The translations under genes and the position numbers were made by a program. From assembly GCA_903832085.1 (NCBI GenBank), contig CAIKZZ010000022.1, positions 62,001 through 126,000 on the forward strand: 64,000 nt of DNA. Direction: 5' to 3'. Shown piece by piece: positions 9,579-17,169 of this stretch. Positions within the stretch are counted from its first letter, which is position 1. Each line of letters opens with the position of its first letter. This DNA comes from an uncultured Pseudomonadota bacterium (GTDB lineage: Bacteria; Pseudomonadota; Gammaproteobacteria; Steroidobacterales; Steroidobacteraceae). Under the pieces are notes generated by a model. The model was not told the origin of the DNA. It searched no databases and was given only the letters and a program-made list of their open reading frames with translations.

Positions 9579-10652
9579 GTGAGTAGCGTCGCGCTTCGGC
9601 CGGTGACGATGAGCGGCTTCCTGGCGCAGGATTTTGCAGCACTCGACCCAAGACTGCTGCAGCGGTGTCGACGTGTTGATGGTCAGCGTCTTTTATTAAC
9701 AGGTGCGACAGGTTTTTTCGGTAAGAACCTACTCTCGTTATTTTCGTATCTACATAGTCTGGGCGCACGCTTCACGGTATTAGCCGTTAGTCGTAATCCG
9801 GATACATTCTTGGCTTCGCACCCTGAGTTTGCCTCTGTGGCTTGGCTGAGTTTCGTAACGGCTGACCTTGCGCTCGGCGCGCCTGCTGTCACGGATTGTG
9901 ATCTGATGATTCACGCAGCGACCGATACCCATGCAAGTGCGCACCGCGATCCAGTGGCGGTATTTCGCGGAATGTGTGCGGCGAGTGAGCATGCGCTTAG
10001 TCTGGCAGAAGCGAGTGGGGTCAAACGCCTGCTGTTGTGTGGGTCTGGTGCACAGTACGGTCCAAGCAGGTTTGAGCTCCAAAGTAGCTACGTAGAGGAC
10101 GAGGGTCTGGCATGTGATCCCACGCAGGTCAGCAGCGCGTACGCGGAAGCAAAGCGCGTGACTGAATTGCTTGCCGCATTGATGGCGGCGCGTACGGGCT
10201 GCTCGGTGATTAATACGCGCTGTTTTGCGTTTGTAGGGCCTGGCCTGCCAATGGACGGTCATTTTGCCGTGGGTAATTTCATTCAAAGTGCGGTTCGTGG
10301 GCAAAACGTCCAGTTGACCTCGCCGGGTAGTGCGCTGCGCAGTTATCTCTATGGAGCGGATCTTGCGGTTTGGCTGCTGCTGTTATTGCTTGAAGCGCCG
10401 CACGGACTTGCCGTAAATGTAGGCTCTGATCAATCTTTATCGATCTTAGATCTTGCGCGCCGGGTCGTGCAGTTGCTCAATCCTCACGTGCTGGTGATAG
10501 CGGGTGACGGGAGCGAAAATCAGGAGCGCCTGCGATATTGGCCAACGATCAATCGCGCGCGTGCTGCGGGCCTTGATGTGTGGACTCCGCTAGATACTGC
10601 CATCGTGCGCACGGCAGAGTTTTTGCGTGGATCAGGCATAGGAGAAGTTTAA
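9579..10652 (+). CDS. NAD-dependent epimerase/dehydratase (sugar-nucleotide SDR), YerF-like role possible
   Basis: This extended short-chain dehydrogenase has the Rossmann motif LLTGATGFFGKNL at about residues 39-51 and the catalytic Y-x3-K in SSAYAEAKRV near 188-192. SLSILDLARRVVQLL near the C-terminus is typical of sugar-nucleotide epimerases and reductases. In yersiniose synthesis the ketone formed by YerE is reduced by YerF, an SDR; this gene is the only candidate for that step in the operon. The exact reaction is inferred. The start is GTG 9579, with ATG 9609 as an alternative that would still keep the Rossmann fold. The stop overlaps the gtrB start by one base (TAATG). Confidence 0.75.
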   Translation: MSSVALRPVTMSGFLAQDFAALDPRLLQRCRRVDGQRLLLTGATGFFGKNLLSLFSYLHSLGARFTVLAVSRNPDTFLASHPEFASVAWLSFVTADLALGAPAVTDCDLMIHAATDTHASAHRDPVAVFRGMCAASEHALSLAEASGVKRLLLCGSGAQYGPSRFELQSSYVEDEGLACDPTQVSSAYAEAKRVTELLAALMAARTGCSVINTRCFAFVGPGLPMDGHFAVGNFIQSAVRGQNVQLTSPGSALRSYLYGADLAVWLLLLLLEAPHGLAVNVGSDQSLSILDLARRVVQLLNPHVLVIAGDGSENQERLRYWPTINRARAAGLDVWTPLDTAIVRTAEFLRGSGIGEV

Positions 10653-11623
10653 TGCGACTGATTTCTATAGTGACTCCATGCTTTAACGAGCAGGATAACG
10701 TGATCGAGCTATATGAGCGTATCGCAAAGATGCGTTCTGCCTGGCCTCAGTACCACTTCGAGCATATTTTTATTGATAATGCCTCAACGGATGCGACAGT
10801 TGAGCGTGTGCGTGACTTGATTACACGGGACCCTGCCGTACGGTTGATTATTAATGCGCGTAATTTCGGGCATATTCGTTCGCCTTACCATGCACTGCTG
10901 CAGGCAGCTGGTGACGCGGTGGTTTGTATGGCGTCTGACTTACAAGACCCGCCTGAATTGATAGCAGAGTTCATTGGCCACTGGGAACGTGGCGCGCGCG
11001 TGGTCGCCGGCATAAAAAAGACCAGTGCTGAGAGGGGTTTTTCATGGGCGCTGCGCTCAATGTATTACCGCTTTGCGCGCAAGGTGGCAGACGTTGACTT
11101 GCTTGAGCATTTTACTGGTTTTGGGCTGTACGATCGGAGGGTGGTCGATGTTCTTCGCAAGCTGAACGATCCGTACCCTTACTTTCGCGGGATCATTGCC
11201 GAGATTGGGTTTGAGGTGACGCGAGTGCCTTACAGCCAGCCTGCGCGTACGCATGGCGTGACGAAGAATAATTTTTATACCTTATTTGATCTTGCTATTT
11301 TAGGTATCACTAGCCATTCAAAGTTGCCGATCCGCTTGGCCACTATGGCGGGTTTTTCTCTTGCGCTACTTAGTCTGTTGATATCAATTGTCTATCTTGT
11401 ATTGAAAGTACTTTACTGGGACAGCTTTCAGCTCGGAACCGCACCATTGCTCATCGGCATCTTCTTCTTCGCGTCTGTACAGTTGTTTTTTATAGGCTTG
11501 ATTGGCGAGTATGTGGCTGCGATTCATACCAGAGTCCTTAATCGTCCACTCGTGACCGAGCTTGAGCGCGTGAATTTTGAGCAGCCGCGCAGTGGCGACG
11601 TATCAAGTAGCGGCGGTACGTGA
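10652..11623 (+). CDS. gtrB: GtrB-type polyprenyl-phosphate glycosyltransferase (GT2)
   Basis: GtrB-type enzymes transfer a sugar from a nucleotide donor to undecaprenyl phosphate on the cytoplasmic face. The 323-residue protein starts MRLISIVTPCFNEQDN, followed by FIDNASTDAT and the metal-binding SDLQDPPELI, the DPM1/GtrB hallmarks. Two transmembrane helices lie near residues 228-250 and 262-285. ATG 10652 is chosen because an in-frame upstream codon at 10580 would add 24 residues lying inside the previous gene. The donor here may be the CDP-linked sugar built by the upstream genes, not UDP-glucose. That is an inference from operon membership. Confidence 0.88.
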   Translation: MRLISIVTPCFNEQDNVIELYERIAKMRSAWPQYHFEHIFIDNASTDATVERVRDLITRDPAVRLIINARNFGHIRSPYHALLQAAGDAVVCMASDLQDPPELIAEFIGHWERGARVVAGIKKTSAERGFSWALRSMYYRFARKVADVDLLEHFTGFGLYDRRVVDVLRKLNDPYPYFRGIIAEIGFEVTRVPYSQPARTHGVTKNNFYTLFDLAILGITSHSKLPIRLATMAGFSLALLSLLISIVYLVLKVLYWDSFQLGTAPLLIGIFFFASVQLFFIGLIGEYVAAIHTRVLNRPLVTELERVNFEQPRSGDVSSSGGT

Positions 11624-12092
11624 TGCGCCAGCAAGCGAGCGCCTGTGTGCAACCGTTGCGGGCCGATCACGGGTGAATGCTGCCGTGTCCCAAGGTCTCG
11701 CGCGTTTGTGGAAGAACAGTCAGCGGCTACGCTTTGTGGTAGTAGGTGTCTGGAACACACTGTTTGGTTATGCTGTGTATGCGTTATTGCTACATCTGTT
11801 TGCAGACCGGGTCCATTACTTGGTGCTGTTGTGCATCGCACACTTCTTGGCTGTAGCGAACGCGTTTTGTTGGCACCGGAGTGTGACGTTTCAGTCGAGC
11901 GCGCACTGGCCTTGGCAATTTGTACGCTTTAACGTCAGTTATCTTGGTGCGTTAGCGTTTTCGGTAGTGGTCTTGCCATTGCTTGTAACTCGCCTGCGGA
12001 TCAGTCCCTTAGTCGGTGGGGCGCAGGTTATGGTCCTGAGCGTGACGTTAAGCTACATAGTTCATAAACGCTTTTCATTCAAAGGCGGCTAG
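11577..12092 (+). CDS. gtrA: GtrA-family membrane protein (putative lipid-linked sugar flippase)
   Basis: A small protein with four predicted transmembrane helices and the GtrA pattern LRFVVVGVWNTLFGYAVYALL at the start and SYIVHKRFSFKG at the end. GtrA proteins are thought to flip the undecaprenyl-linked sugar made by GtrB. The start is uncertain: the frame opens with TTG 11577, 47 bases inside gtrB, but GTG 11673 would begin just before the first conserved helix. It is the last gene of the polysaccharide operon and converges on a minus-strand lipase gene 39 bases away. Confidence 0.85.
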   Translation: MSSRAVATYQVAAVRDAPASERLCATVAGRSRVNAAVSQGLARLWKNSQRLRFVVVGVWNTLFGYAVYALLLHLFADRVHYLVLLCIAHFLAVANAFCWHRSVTFQSSAHWPWQFVRFNVSYLGALAFSVVVLPLLVTRLRISPLVGGAQVMVLSVTLSYIVHKRFSFKGG

Positions 12093-12131
12093 TGTTCCGG
12101 TTCGGGCGTCGTACAGAATGAATGTTGAGTT

Positions 12132-13739
12132 TTAGTAGCGGTCAAAGTATGTGCGGGCAGCGCGTGCACAAAATGGCGCGAGTGCAGCATGGTAAGTGTC
12201 CTGCAGTGCCTTGATCGCTTCTTCGGGGTTGTTGCCGCTGCTTAAGTAATAGGCAAATAGCGCTTGTTGGCTTGCTTGAAATTCTTGTTGCAGTGATTTA
12301 AACGTGCCACTGGGTGTGGCGCCCATATCGAGGCTCGCGACCAGTGTCATTGGGACACCCTGCGAATTCCAGTGCGCAAGCAGCGCACCGGTGTTGAGAC
12401 TATAAAACACAGAGGGATCCAGTCGGCCGCCACACAGTAGTAGGGGTGTTGATGGCGCCCAATCGCCGCCACGCAGATCGTTTAGGTACAGCGCATGGCG
12501 TAAGGGATGGCTGGGAGCCTTGGCCGCGATGGGCGAGCCGGGGGATGGCGTACCGTTACCAATAGCGCCGTCCGGATTGAGCGCGGCATCGATCGCGTAA
12601 CTCGCGCGATAGGCATTTGTGATGAGCGCGTTGGTGCCAAACCCGGCTGCGAAGTCTGGATTTTTGGGTAACGCGAGTGCTGTGGTTACTTGGGTCGCGA
12701 GCAGAGGTTGATCCGCCAGAGTTACCACAGGTGTCGTGTCGTTAAACAGGGCATGCTCGGGCAGCTTACCCGTCGCGTACAGGGTGCTGATCGGGGTTGT
12801 GCTTGGCAGTAGGGTGTCAATGCCAGTGGCGTACAGGCTGTTGTAAATATCACTCGTTGCGGCGTAGATGTTGCCATAGGCATGCTGATAGCTACTTGTC
12901 AGTAATGGCAGCAGTACCGTAGCGCCGTTGTTGACCGACCCAAAAAATACCGCGTCGGCAAATGCCTCAAGTGCGTAGGGGCCGGACATTGGCGCCGCGG
13001 CTGTGATCGGACTTTTGGCCAACTCAAGTGCACGCACTGTTGCAAGTGCGACGTAGCCTCCTTGTGAGTAACCTGTAACGAACAGCTTGCCGCTGTCGCT
13101 AATGGTGGAGTTGAGTGACCCTGACAGTGCGGTACGCGCTGCCTTAAGGCTGTCCATCATCTCACCGCTTTGCTGAGTCGCATTCAAGTACGGATGGTAG
13201 CCTAGAGTTGAGATATCGTAGCCGGCATAGTTCGGCGCGACAACGATATAGCCTTGACTTGCGAAGATCGCAGCGATCAGGTCGCCTTCGGTGTTATCAC
13301 GATTTGTGGGGTTTGCAATATTGGCGTTCTTCGTGCGCTGTGTGCCGTGTGCGTAGAGCACGATTGGGCGTGATCCAGTGCAATTTTTGCCGTTCCCCGT
13401 GGGTACCATCATGGCGCCGGATGACTCAGTGGTTTCATTGGCGCCACCGCGCGTCCAAAAGTGCAGCTCGTAAAAGTCAACGCCACAGGCGGGGTTACCG
13501 ATAGCCGAGATCAATTCAGCACCGCCTGGATGGGTGGAGAGCTCGGTGGTGAATCCGGTCGCAGTTAACGATACGAGGCGCAGCGGCGGGCTGACGGCCA
13601 GTGTTCCAGGCGTCGTTATGGCAGCGGGTGGTGGCGCTGTGGTGTCGTTGGGCTTGCCGCCGGCGCCCCCACCGCAGCCGCTTACCCCGCACAGTGCAAG
13701 GCTGATGATGAAGCAGACGAGTGTGCAAGCCTGGCGCAT
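12132..13739 (-). CDS. Secretory-lipase-like alpha/beta-hydrolase lipoprotein
   Basis: The product starts MRQACTLVCFIISLALCGVSGC, a lipoprotein signal peptide with the lipobox VSG|C, followed by a glycine- and proline-rich linker. This ATG (13737-13739) has GAGGAA seven bases upstream and is preferred to an open frame running up to 13880. The catalytic domain resembles fungal-type secretory lipases: nucleophile elbow FVTGYSQGGYVALA near residue 224, an Asp in LLLCGGRLDPS, and a His in the C-terminal part. It probably acts on esters at the cell envelope or outside the cell. The exact substrate cannot be read. It is monocistronic and divergent from the cobalamin-riboswitch operon. Confidence 0.75.
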   Translation of the reverse strand: MRQACTLVCFIISLALCGVSGCGGGAGGKPNDTTAPPPAAITTPGTLAVSPPLRLVSLTATGFTTELSTHPGGAELISAIGNPACGVDFYELHFWTRGGANETTESSGAMMVPTGNGKNCTGSRPIVLYAHGTQRTKNANIANPTNRDNTEGDLIAAIFASQGYIVVAPNYAGYDISTLGYHPYLNATQQSGEMMDSLKAARTALSGSLNSTISDSGKLFVTGYSQGGYVALATVRALELAKSPITAAAPMSGPYALEAFADAVFFGSVNNGATVLLPLLTSSYQHAYGNIYAATSDIYNSLYATGIDTLLPSTTPISTLYATGKLPEHALFNDTTPVVTLADQPLLATQVTTALALPKNPDFAAGFGTNALITNAYRASYAIDAALNPDGAIGNGTPSPGSPIAAKAPSHPLRHALYLNDLRGGDWAPSTPLLLCGGRLDPSVFYSLNTGALLAHWNSQGVPMTLVASLDMGATPSGTFKSLQQEFQASQQALFAYYLSSGNNPEEAIKALQDTYHAALAPFCARAARTYFDRY

Positions 13740-13904
13740 GCTGAAGTTCCTCGCGGCGACTAATCTTGAAGTGTCGGACATCTGTTGATGACGTCCTGCG
13801 TCATGCCGTGCGCCCAGTGTAGCCGCAAGGCGGCTGCCACGGGTACGGTAGCAACTTGCTGAGGTTCCGTTGACCCCCATCTCGCATAGGCTCAGACTGT
13901 GGGC

Positions 13905-14100
13905 TGCGTGCAGGAGTCTGTGGCAGTGATGCCATGGGTGAAACGGGAAGCCGGTGTCTTAAGTCAGACGCGAAGCCGGCGCTGCCCCCGCAACGGTAGG
14001 TGAGATAGGCCGGACCATGAATGCCACTGCGCAACAGCGTGGGAAGGCGGTCCGGTTGGGGGGTTTGCCCACTCACGAGCCCGTATACCGACCTGCAACG
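13905..14100 (+). promoter_or_regulatory. Cobalamin (AdoCbl) riboswitch
   Basis: The segment has the conserved elements in order. A P1 strand TGCAGG (13909-13914) pairs with CCTGCA at 14092-14097. GAAACGGGAAGCCGGTG and CGGCGCTGCCCCCGCAACGG (the B12-box region) follow at about 13940-13996. Then come GCCACTG near 14022, GGGAAGG near 14041, and AGCCCGTATACCGACCTGCA closing the aptamer. A possible promoter lies just upstream, with TTGACC at 13870 and a weak -10 at 13893. It controls the following btuF-btuC-btuD genes, which fits the usual role of this aptamer in repressing B12 uptake when cobalamin is plentiful. Confidence 0.93.
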
Positions 14101-14124
14101 TGACGACGCGCGGCGCGGTGGGCG

Positions 14125-14160
14125 ACGGCGGATGTGTCCGGCTGTCCGGACTGCCGCCGT
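14125..14160 (+). promoter_or_regulatory. Expression-platform hairpin after the cobalamin riboswitch
   Basis: ACGGCGG (14125-14131) pairs with CCGCCGT (14154-14160), with an inner TCCGG/CCGGA helix closing a short loop. No T-run follows, so control of initiation or Rho access is more likely than intrinsic termination. It sits between the aptamer and btuF. Confidence 0.45.
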
Positions 14161-14284
14161 GTCCAACGTCCCCAGCGTCTGATGTCTGTGGTCACGGCAC
14201 GGTGGGTGCATGGGAGACTCGGTGGTAGGCCAATCGCGGTCAAATAGCGGCGCCCGTCCCCGCGGGGCAGGTTTCCGCTTCGAA

Positions 14285-15181
14285 ATGCCTGGGCGTGGGT
14301 GCGCGGTTGTGGCCGCGTCGCTCTGTCTATTGAGCGCATTCTTGGTGATGAGCGCAAGCGCCGATGAGGCGCGCATTAGCGTGCGCGACGATGCGGGCCG
14401 AGTGGTTCAGTTAGCGCACCCAGCTCGGCGTGTCATTACGATGCTGCCATCCTTGACCGAAATTGTGTGTGCGCTTGATCTGTGTGATCGGCTGGTGGCG
14501 ACCGACCGCTATTCGAACTTTCCCCTTGCAGTGACCCACTTGCCGAAAACTGGCGGAATCGATGATGCGTCGATTGAGCTGATTGTGCGCATGAAGCCAG
14601 ACGTCGTTGTCCTGAATCGTTCGCAGCGTATTGAGCAGCGTCTGAGCAGTCTTGGTATTGCGTCTGTTGCGCTTAAAACAGATGATTTTGCTGATATTGC
14701 GCGCAGCATTACGGTCATCGGTGCTCTGCTTGGTGTGCCTGAGCGTGCCAGTGCCTTGAATACGCAGATCAATGCCGAGGTCGCAGTGATTGCAGCCGAG
14801 GCGAAAGCTGCGCGCGGAACTCGTGAGCCACGTGTGTATTTTGAGGTTGATCAGGCGCCGTACGCTGCGGGTCCAGAATCGTTTATCGGGCAGATGTTGA
14901 CGCAGTTGGCGGTGGTCAATATCGCGCCTGCAGGTCATGGGGCCTTCCCAAAGCTCAATCCCGAGTACGTGGTGAGGATGAATCCGGATGTGATGTTTGT
15001 GTCGGCAAGCGAAGTCCAGGAATTGGCGCATCGTCCTGGTTGGGCGGCCATTCGAGCGGTCCGTGAGCAACGTATTTGCTCATTCCCTAGGCAGGTAGCG
15101 GATCCGGTGATGCGTGCCGGGCCACGAATTGCCACGGGGATGCGTCTTATTGATGCGTGCTTGCGGCGGGTGGCTCCGTGA
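14285..15181 (+). CDS. btuF: Cobalamin ABC transporter substrate-binding protein
   Basis: A periplasmic binding protein of the BtuF/FecB class. The signal peptide is MPGRGCAVVAASLCLLSAFL, with likely cleavage after MSASA. The mature protein has RRVITMLPSLTEIVCALDLCDRLVATD, the usual opening of BtuF-like proteins, and the two-lobe fold joined by a helix around DFADIARSITVIGALL. The 298-residue length is normal. ATG 14285 puts the signal peptide at the N-terminus; a frame open from 14210 would add 25 residues. It lies directly downstream of the cobalamin riboswitch and its stop overlaps btuC, so B12 or another corrinoid is the likely ligand. Confidence 0.88.
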   Translation: MPGRGCAVVAASLCLLSAFLVMSASADEARISVRDDAGRVVQLAHPARRVITMLPSLTEIVCALDLCDRLVATDRYSNFPLAVTHLPKTGGIDDASIELIVRMKPDVVVLNRSQRIEQRLSSLGIASVALKTDDFADIARSITVIGALLGVPERASALNTQINAEVAVIAAEAKAARGTREPRVYFEVDQAPYAAGPESFIGQMLTQLAVVNIAPAGHGAFPKLNPEYVVRMNPDVMFVSASEVQELAHRPGWAAIRAVREQRICSFPRQVADPVMRAGPRIATGMRLIDACLRRVAP

Positions 15182-16209
15182 GCGCGTCACAGATAGCGCC
15201 TATTGCAAAGGCGACGACTACGCGATTTGGGCGCTGGCTGCTCGTGGGTTGCGGAGTCTCTGTCATATTGGTGCTGATCGGACTTTTGATTGGCACGACG
15301 GGGATTGCACGCTCACTAACTGAGCTGCGCCATCCTGATAGTGAGGCGCTTACTATTTTTTGGCAGATTCGATTGCCGCGCTCGCTTGGGGCGTGGTGTG
15401 CGGGGGCGCTGTTGGGGCTGGCGGGGTGTGTCGCACAGGGCGTGTTTCGTAATCCGCTTGCCGAACCTTATCTTTTGGGGACGGCGTCTGGTGCAGCGCT
15501 GGGTGTTGCCTTGTGTCTTTTAAGCTTCGATAGCGGGGTATTCAGCATTGCATGGCTTGGTGCGCTTGGCGTCACCGGTGCCGCCTGTCTCGGTGCTGCG
15601 GGCGCAATAGTGCTTACCTTGGCACTGTCGCGCGGGGTGGTGCAGACGGCAAGCTTACTGCTTGCGGGTGTCGTCGTTGCATTTTTATTAAGTGCGATCA
15701 CGTCGCTTTTACTGCTCACGAAGCCCGACATCTGGTTATCGATGCAATCGTTTCTACTTGGTAGCACAGCACTGATTGGTTGGTTTGCGGTGCTGTTGTT
15801 AAGCGCGGTCCTCGGTGTCTCGTTAATGGTCGCCCTGGCCTTGGCCAAAGGTCTTGATGCGTTAACGCTAGGCGAGGACACAGCCCAGTCATTGGGTCTG
15901 TCACTTCCCATGCTGCGGTTGGCGTTTTTAGGCATAGTCGCAGTGACGACGGCTACCGTGGTTGGTCAGTGTGGCGTCATTGGTTTTGTTGGGCTTGTTG
16001 CACCCCACTTGGTGCGTCAGTTGTTTGAGCTGGATCACCGCCGCTTGCTGCTGGGGTCGGCTTTGAGCGGAGGTATTTTGTTGCAGGCCGCTGACCTCCT
16101 CAGTCGGTGGCTATTGCAACCGTCGGAGTTGCCGGTCGGTGCCGTGACCGCTTGCTTAGGTGGATCTTATTTGATTGTGCTGCTGTGGCGACGTAACCGT
16201 GATGCATAA
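15178..16209 (+). CDS. btuC: Cobalamin ABC transporter permease (FecCD family)
   Basis: The 343-residue inner-membrane permease has about ten helices. It carries the FecCD signatures RLPRSLGAWCAGALLGLAGCVAQGVFRNPLAEPYLLG near residues 62-100 and IGFVGLVAPHLVRQLFELDHRRLLLGSAL near 270. GTG 15178 overlaps the btuF stop by four bases. With BtuF and BtuD it forms a complete inner-membrane B12 importer; no btuB receptor gene is seen in the window, so the outer-membrane step must be encoded elsewhere. Confidence 0.9.
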   Translation: MSASQIAPIAKATTTRFGRWLLVGCGVSVILVLIGLLIGTTGIARSLTELRHPDSEALTIFWQIRLPRSLGAWCAGALLGLAGCVAQGVFRNPLAEPYLLGTASGAALGVALCLLSFDSGVFSIAWLGALGVTGAACLGAAGAIVLTLALSRGVVQTASLLLAGVVVAFLLSAITSLLLLTKPDIWLSMQSFLLGSTALIGWFAVLLLSAVLGVSLMVALALAKGLDALTLGEDTAQSLGLSLPMLRLAFLGIVAVTTATVVGQCGVIGFVGLVAPHLVRQLFELDHRRLLLGSALSGGILLQAADLLSRWLLQPSELPVGAVTACLGGSYLIVLLWRRNRDA

Positions 16210-17002
16210 GTCCTCGCCGCCAACACACGCGCTGAGCTGTAGGGGTCTGTCCTTGGGCTATGGGCAGCGATTAGTACTGCAAGATGTGTCGATCGGCATT
16301 GAGAGAGGTACATGGACGGCAGTTGTCGGTCCGAATGGCGCCGGAAAATCCACATTGCTGCGCGCACTTGCAGGTCTTATGGTTCCGCGGGCCGGTGTAG
16401 TCCAGCTCGATGACAAGCCGCTCACAAGCTGGGCACCGCGGGCGCGCGGACAGCGCCTCGCATGGTTGGCGCAAGCGGTACCGGCCAGTGAGCTCAGGGC
16501 ATACACGGTGGTCGCTCTAGGCAGGCTCGCGCACGGTCATTGGTTGTCGCAGGAGACAGCCCGCGACCGAGCCATTATCGAGCGCGTGATGCGTGCGACA
16601 GGGTCTTTGGAGTGGGCGGACCGTCGTTTATCGACGCTGTCCGGTGGCGAACGCCAGCGTGTGCATCTCGCGCGCATGCTGGCAGTGGAAGCCAGCGTCC
16701 TTGTGCTGGATGAGCCCACGACTCACCTCGATCCTCCGCATCAGGAGGATATCGTGCGGCTGCTGCGTTCGCAGGCCCACGGCTGTGGTGTCACCGTCGT
16801 GAGCGCCATTCATGATCTATCCTTGGCACTTGCCGCTGACCAACTGATTGTCTTAGGGGCCTCTGGGCTGATTGGACAGGGGACGGTTGCACAGGTCTTG
16901 GAGCGGGACTGGCTGTCGGTCGCTTTTGGCGAACCGGTCGCGGTGATCGAGGCGGATGGACAATATTTGTGGCGACCGCGCCTTGGCGAGCCGGGGGCCT
17001 GA
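16202..17002 (+). CDS. btuD: Cobalamin ABC transporter ATP-binding protein
   Basis: The 266-residue ATPase has Walker A GPNGAGKST near residues 43-51, a Q-loop in WLAQAVPASELRAYTV, signature LSGGERQRVHLARML, Walker B VLVLDEPTTHLD and the switch His in SAIHDLSLAL. This is the FepC/BtuD subgroup layout. ATG 16202 overlaps the btuC end by eight bases, so the three btu genes are one operon behind the riboswitch. Confidence 0.9.
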   Translation: MHKSSPPTHALSCRGLSLGYGQRLVLQDVSIGIERGTWTAVVGPNGAGKSTLLRALAGLMVPRAGVVQLDDKPLTSWAPRARGQRLAWLAQAVPASELRAYTVVALGRLAHGHWLSQETARDRAIIERVMRATGSLEWADRRLSTLSGGERQRVHLARMLAVEASVLVLDEPTTHLDPPHQEDIVRLLRSQAHGCGVTVVSAIHDLSLALAADQLIVLGASGLIGQGTVAQVLERDWLSVAFGEPVAVIEADGQYLWRPRLGEPGA

Positions 17003-17169
17003 CGCTCAGATAGTGCGGTATCGCCGCTGGGGTATCTGGCGCGTTCAGCCAGTGTCAGTCGCTCCTACGTGCCGGCCTTATCGCTGCCCGTCCAAAGGGG
17101 TAGTATCGGTTATCGGCGTGGCAGCCTATCCGTGGCTGATCGCCTCGGGTCACTTTAAGGAGTACAGCG

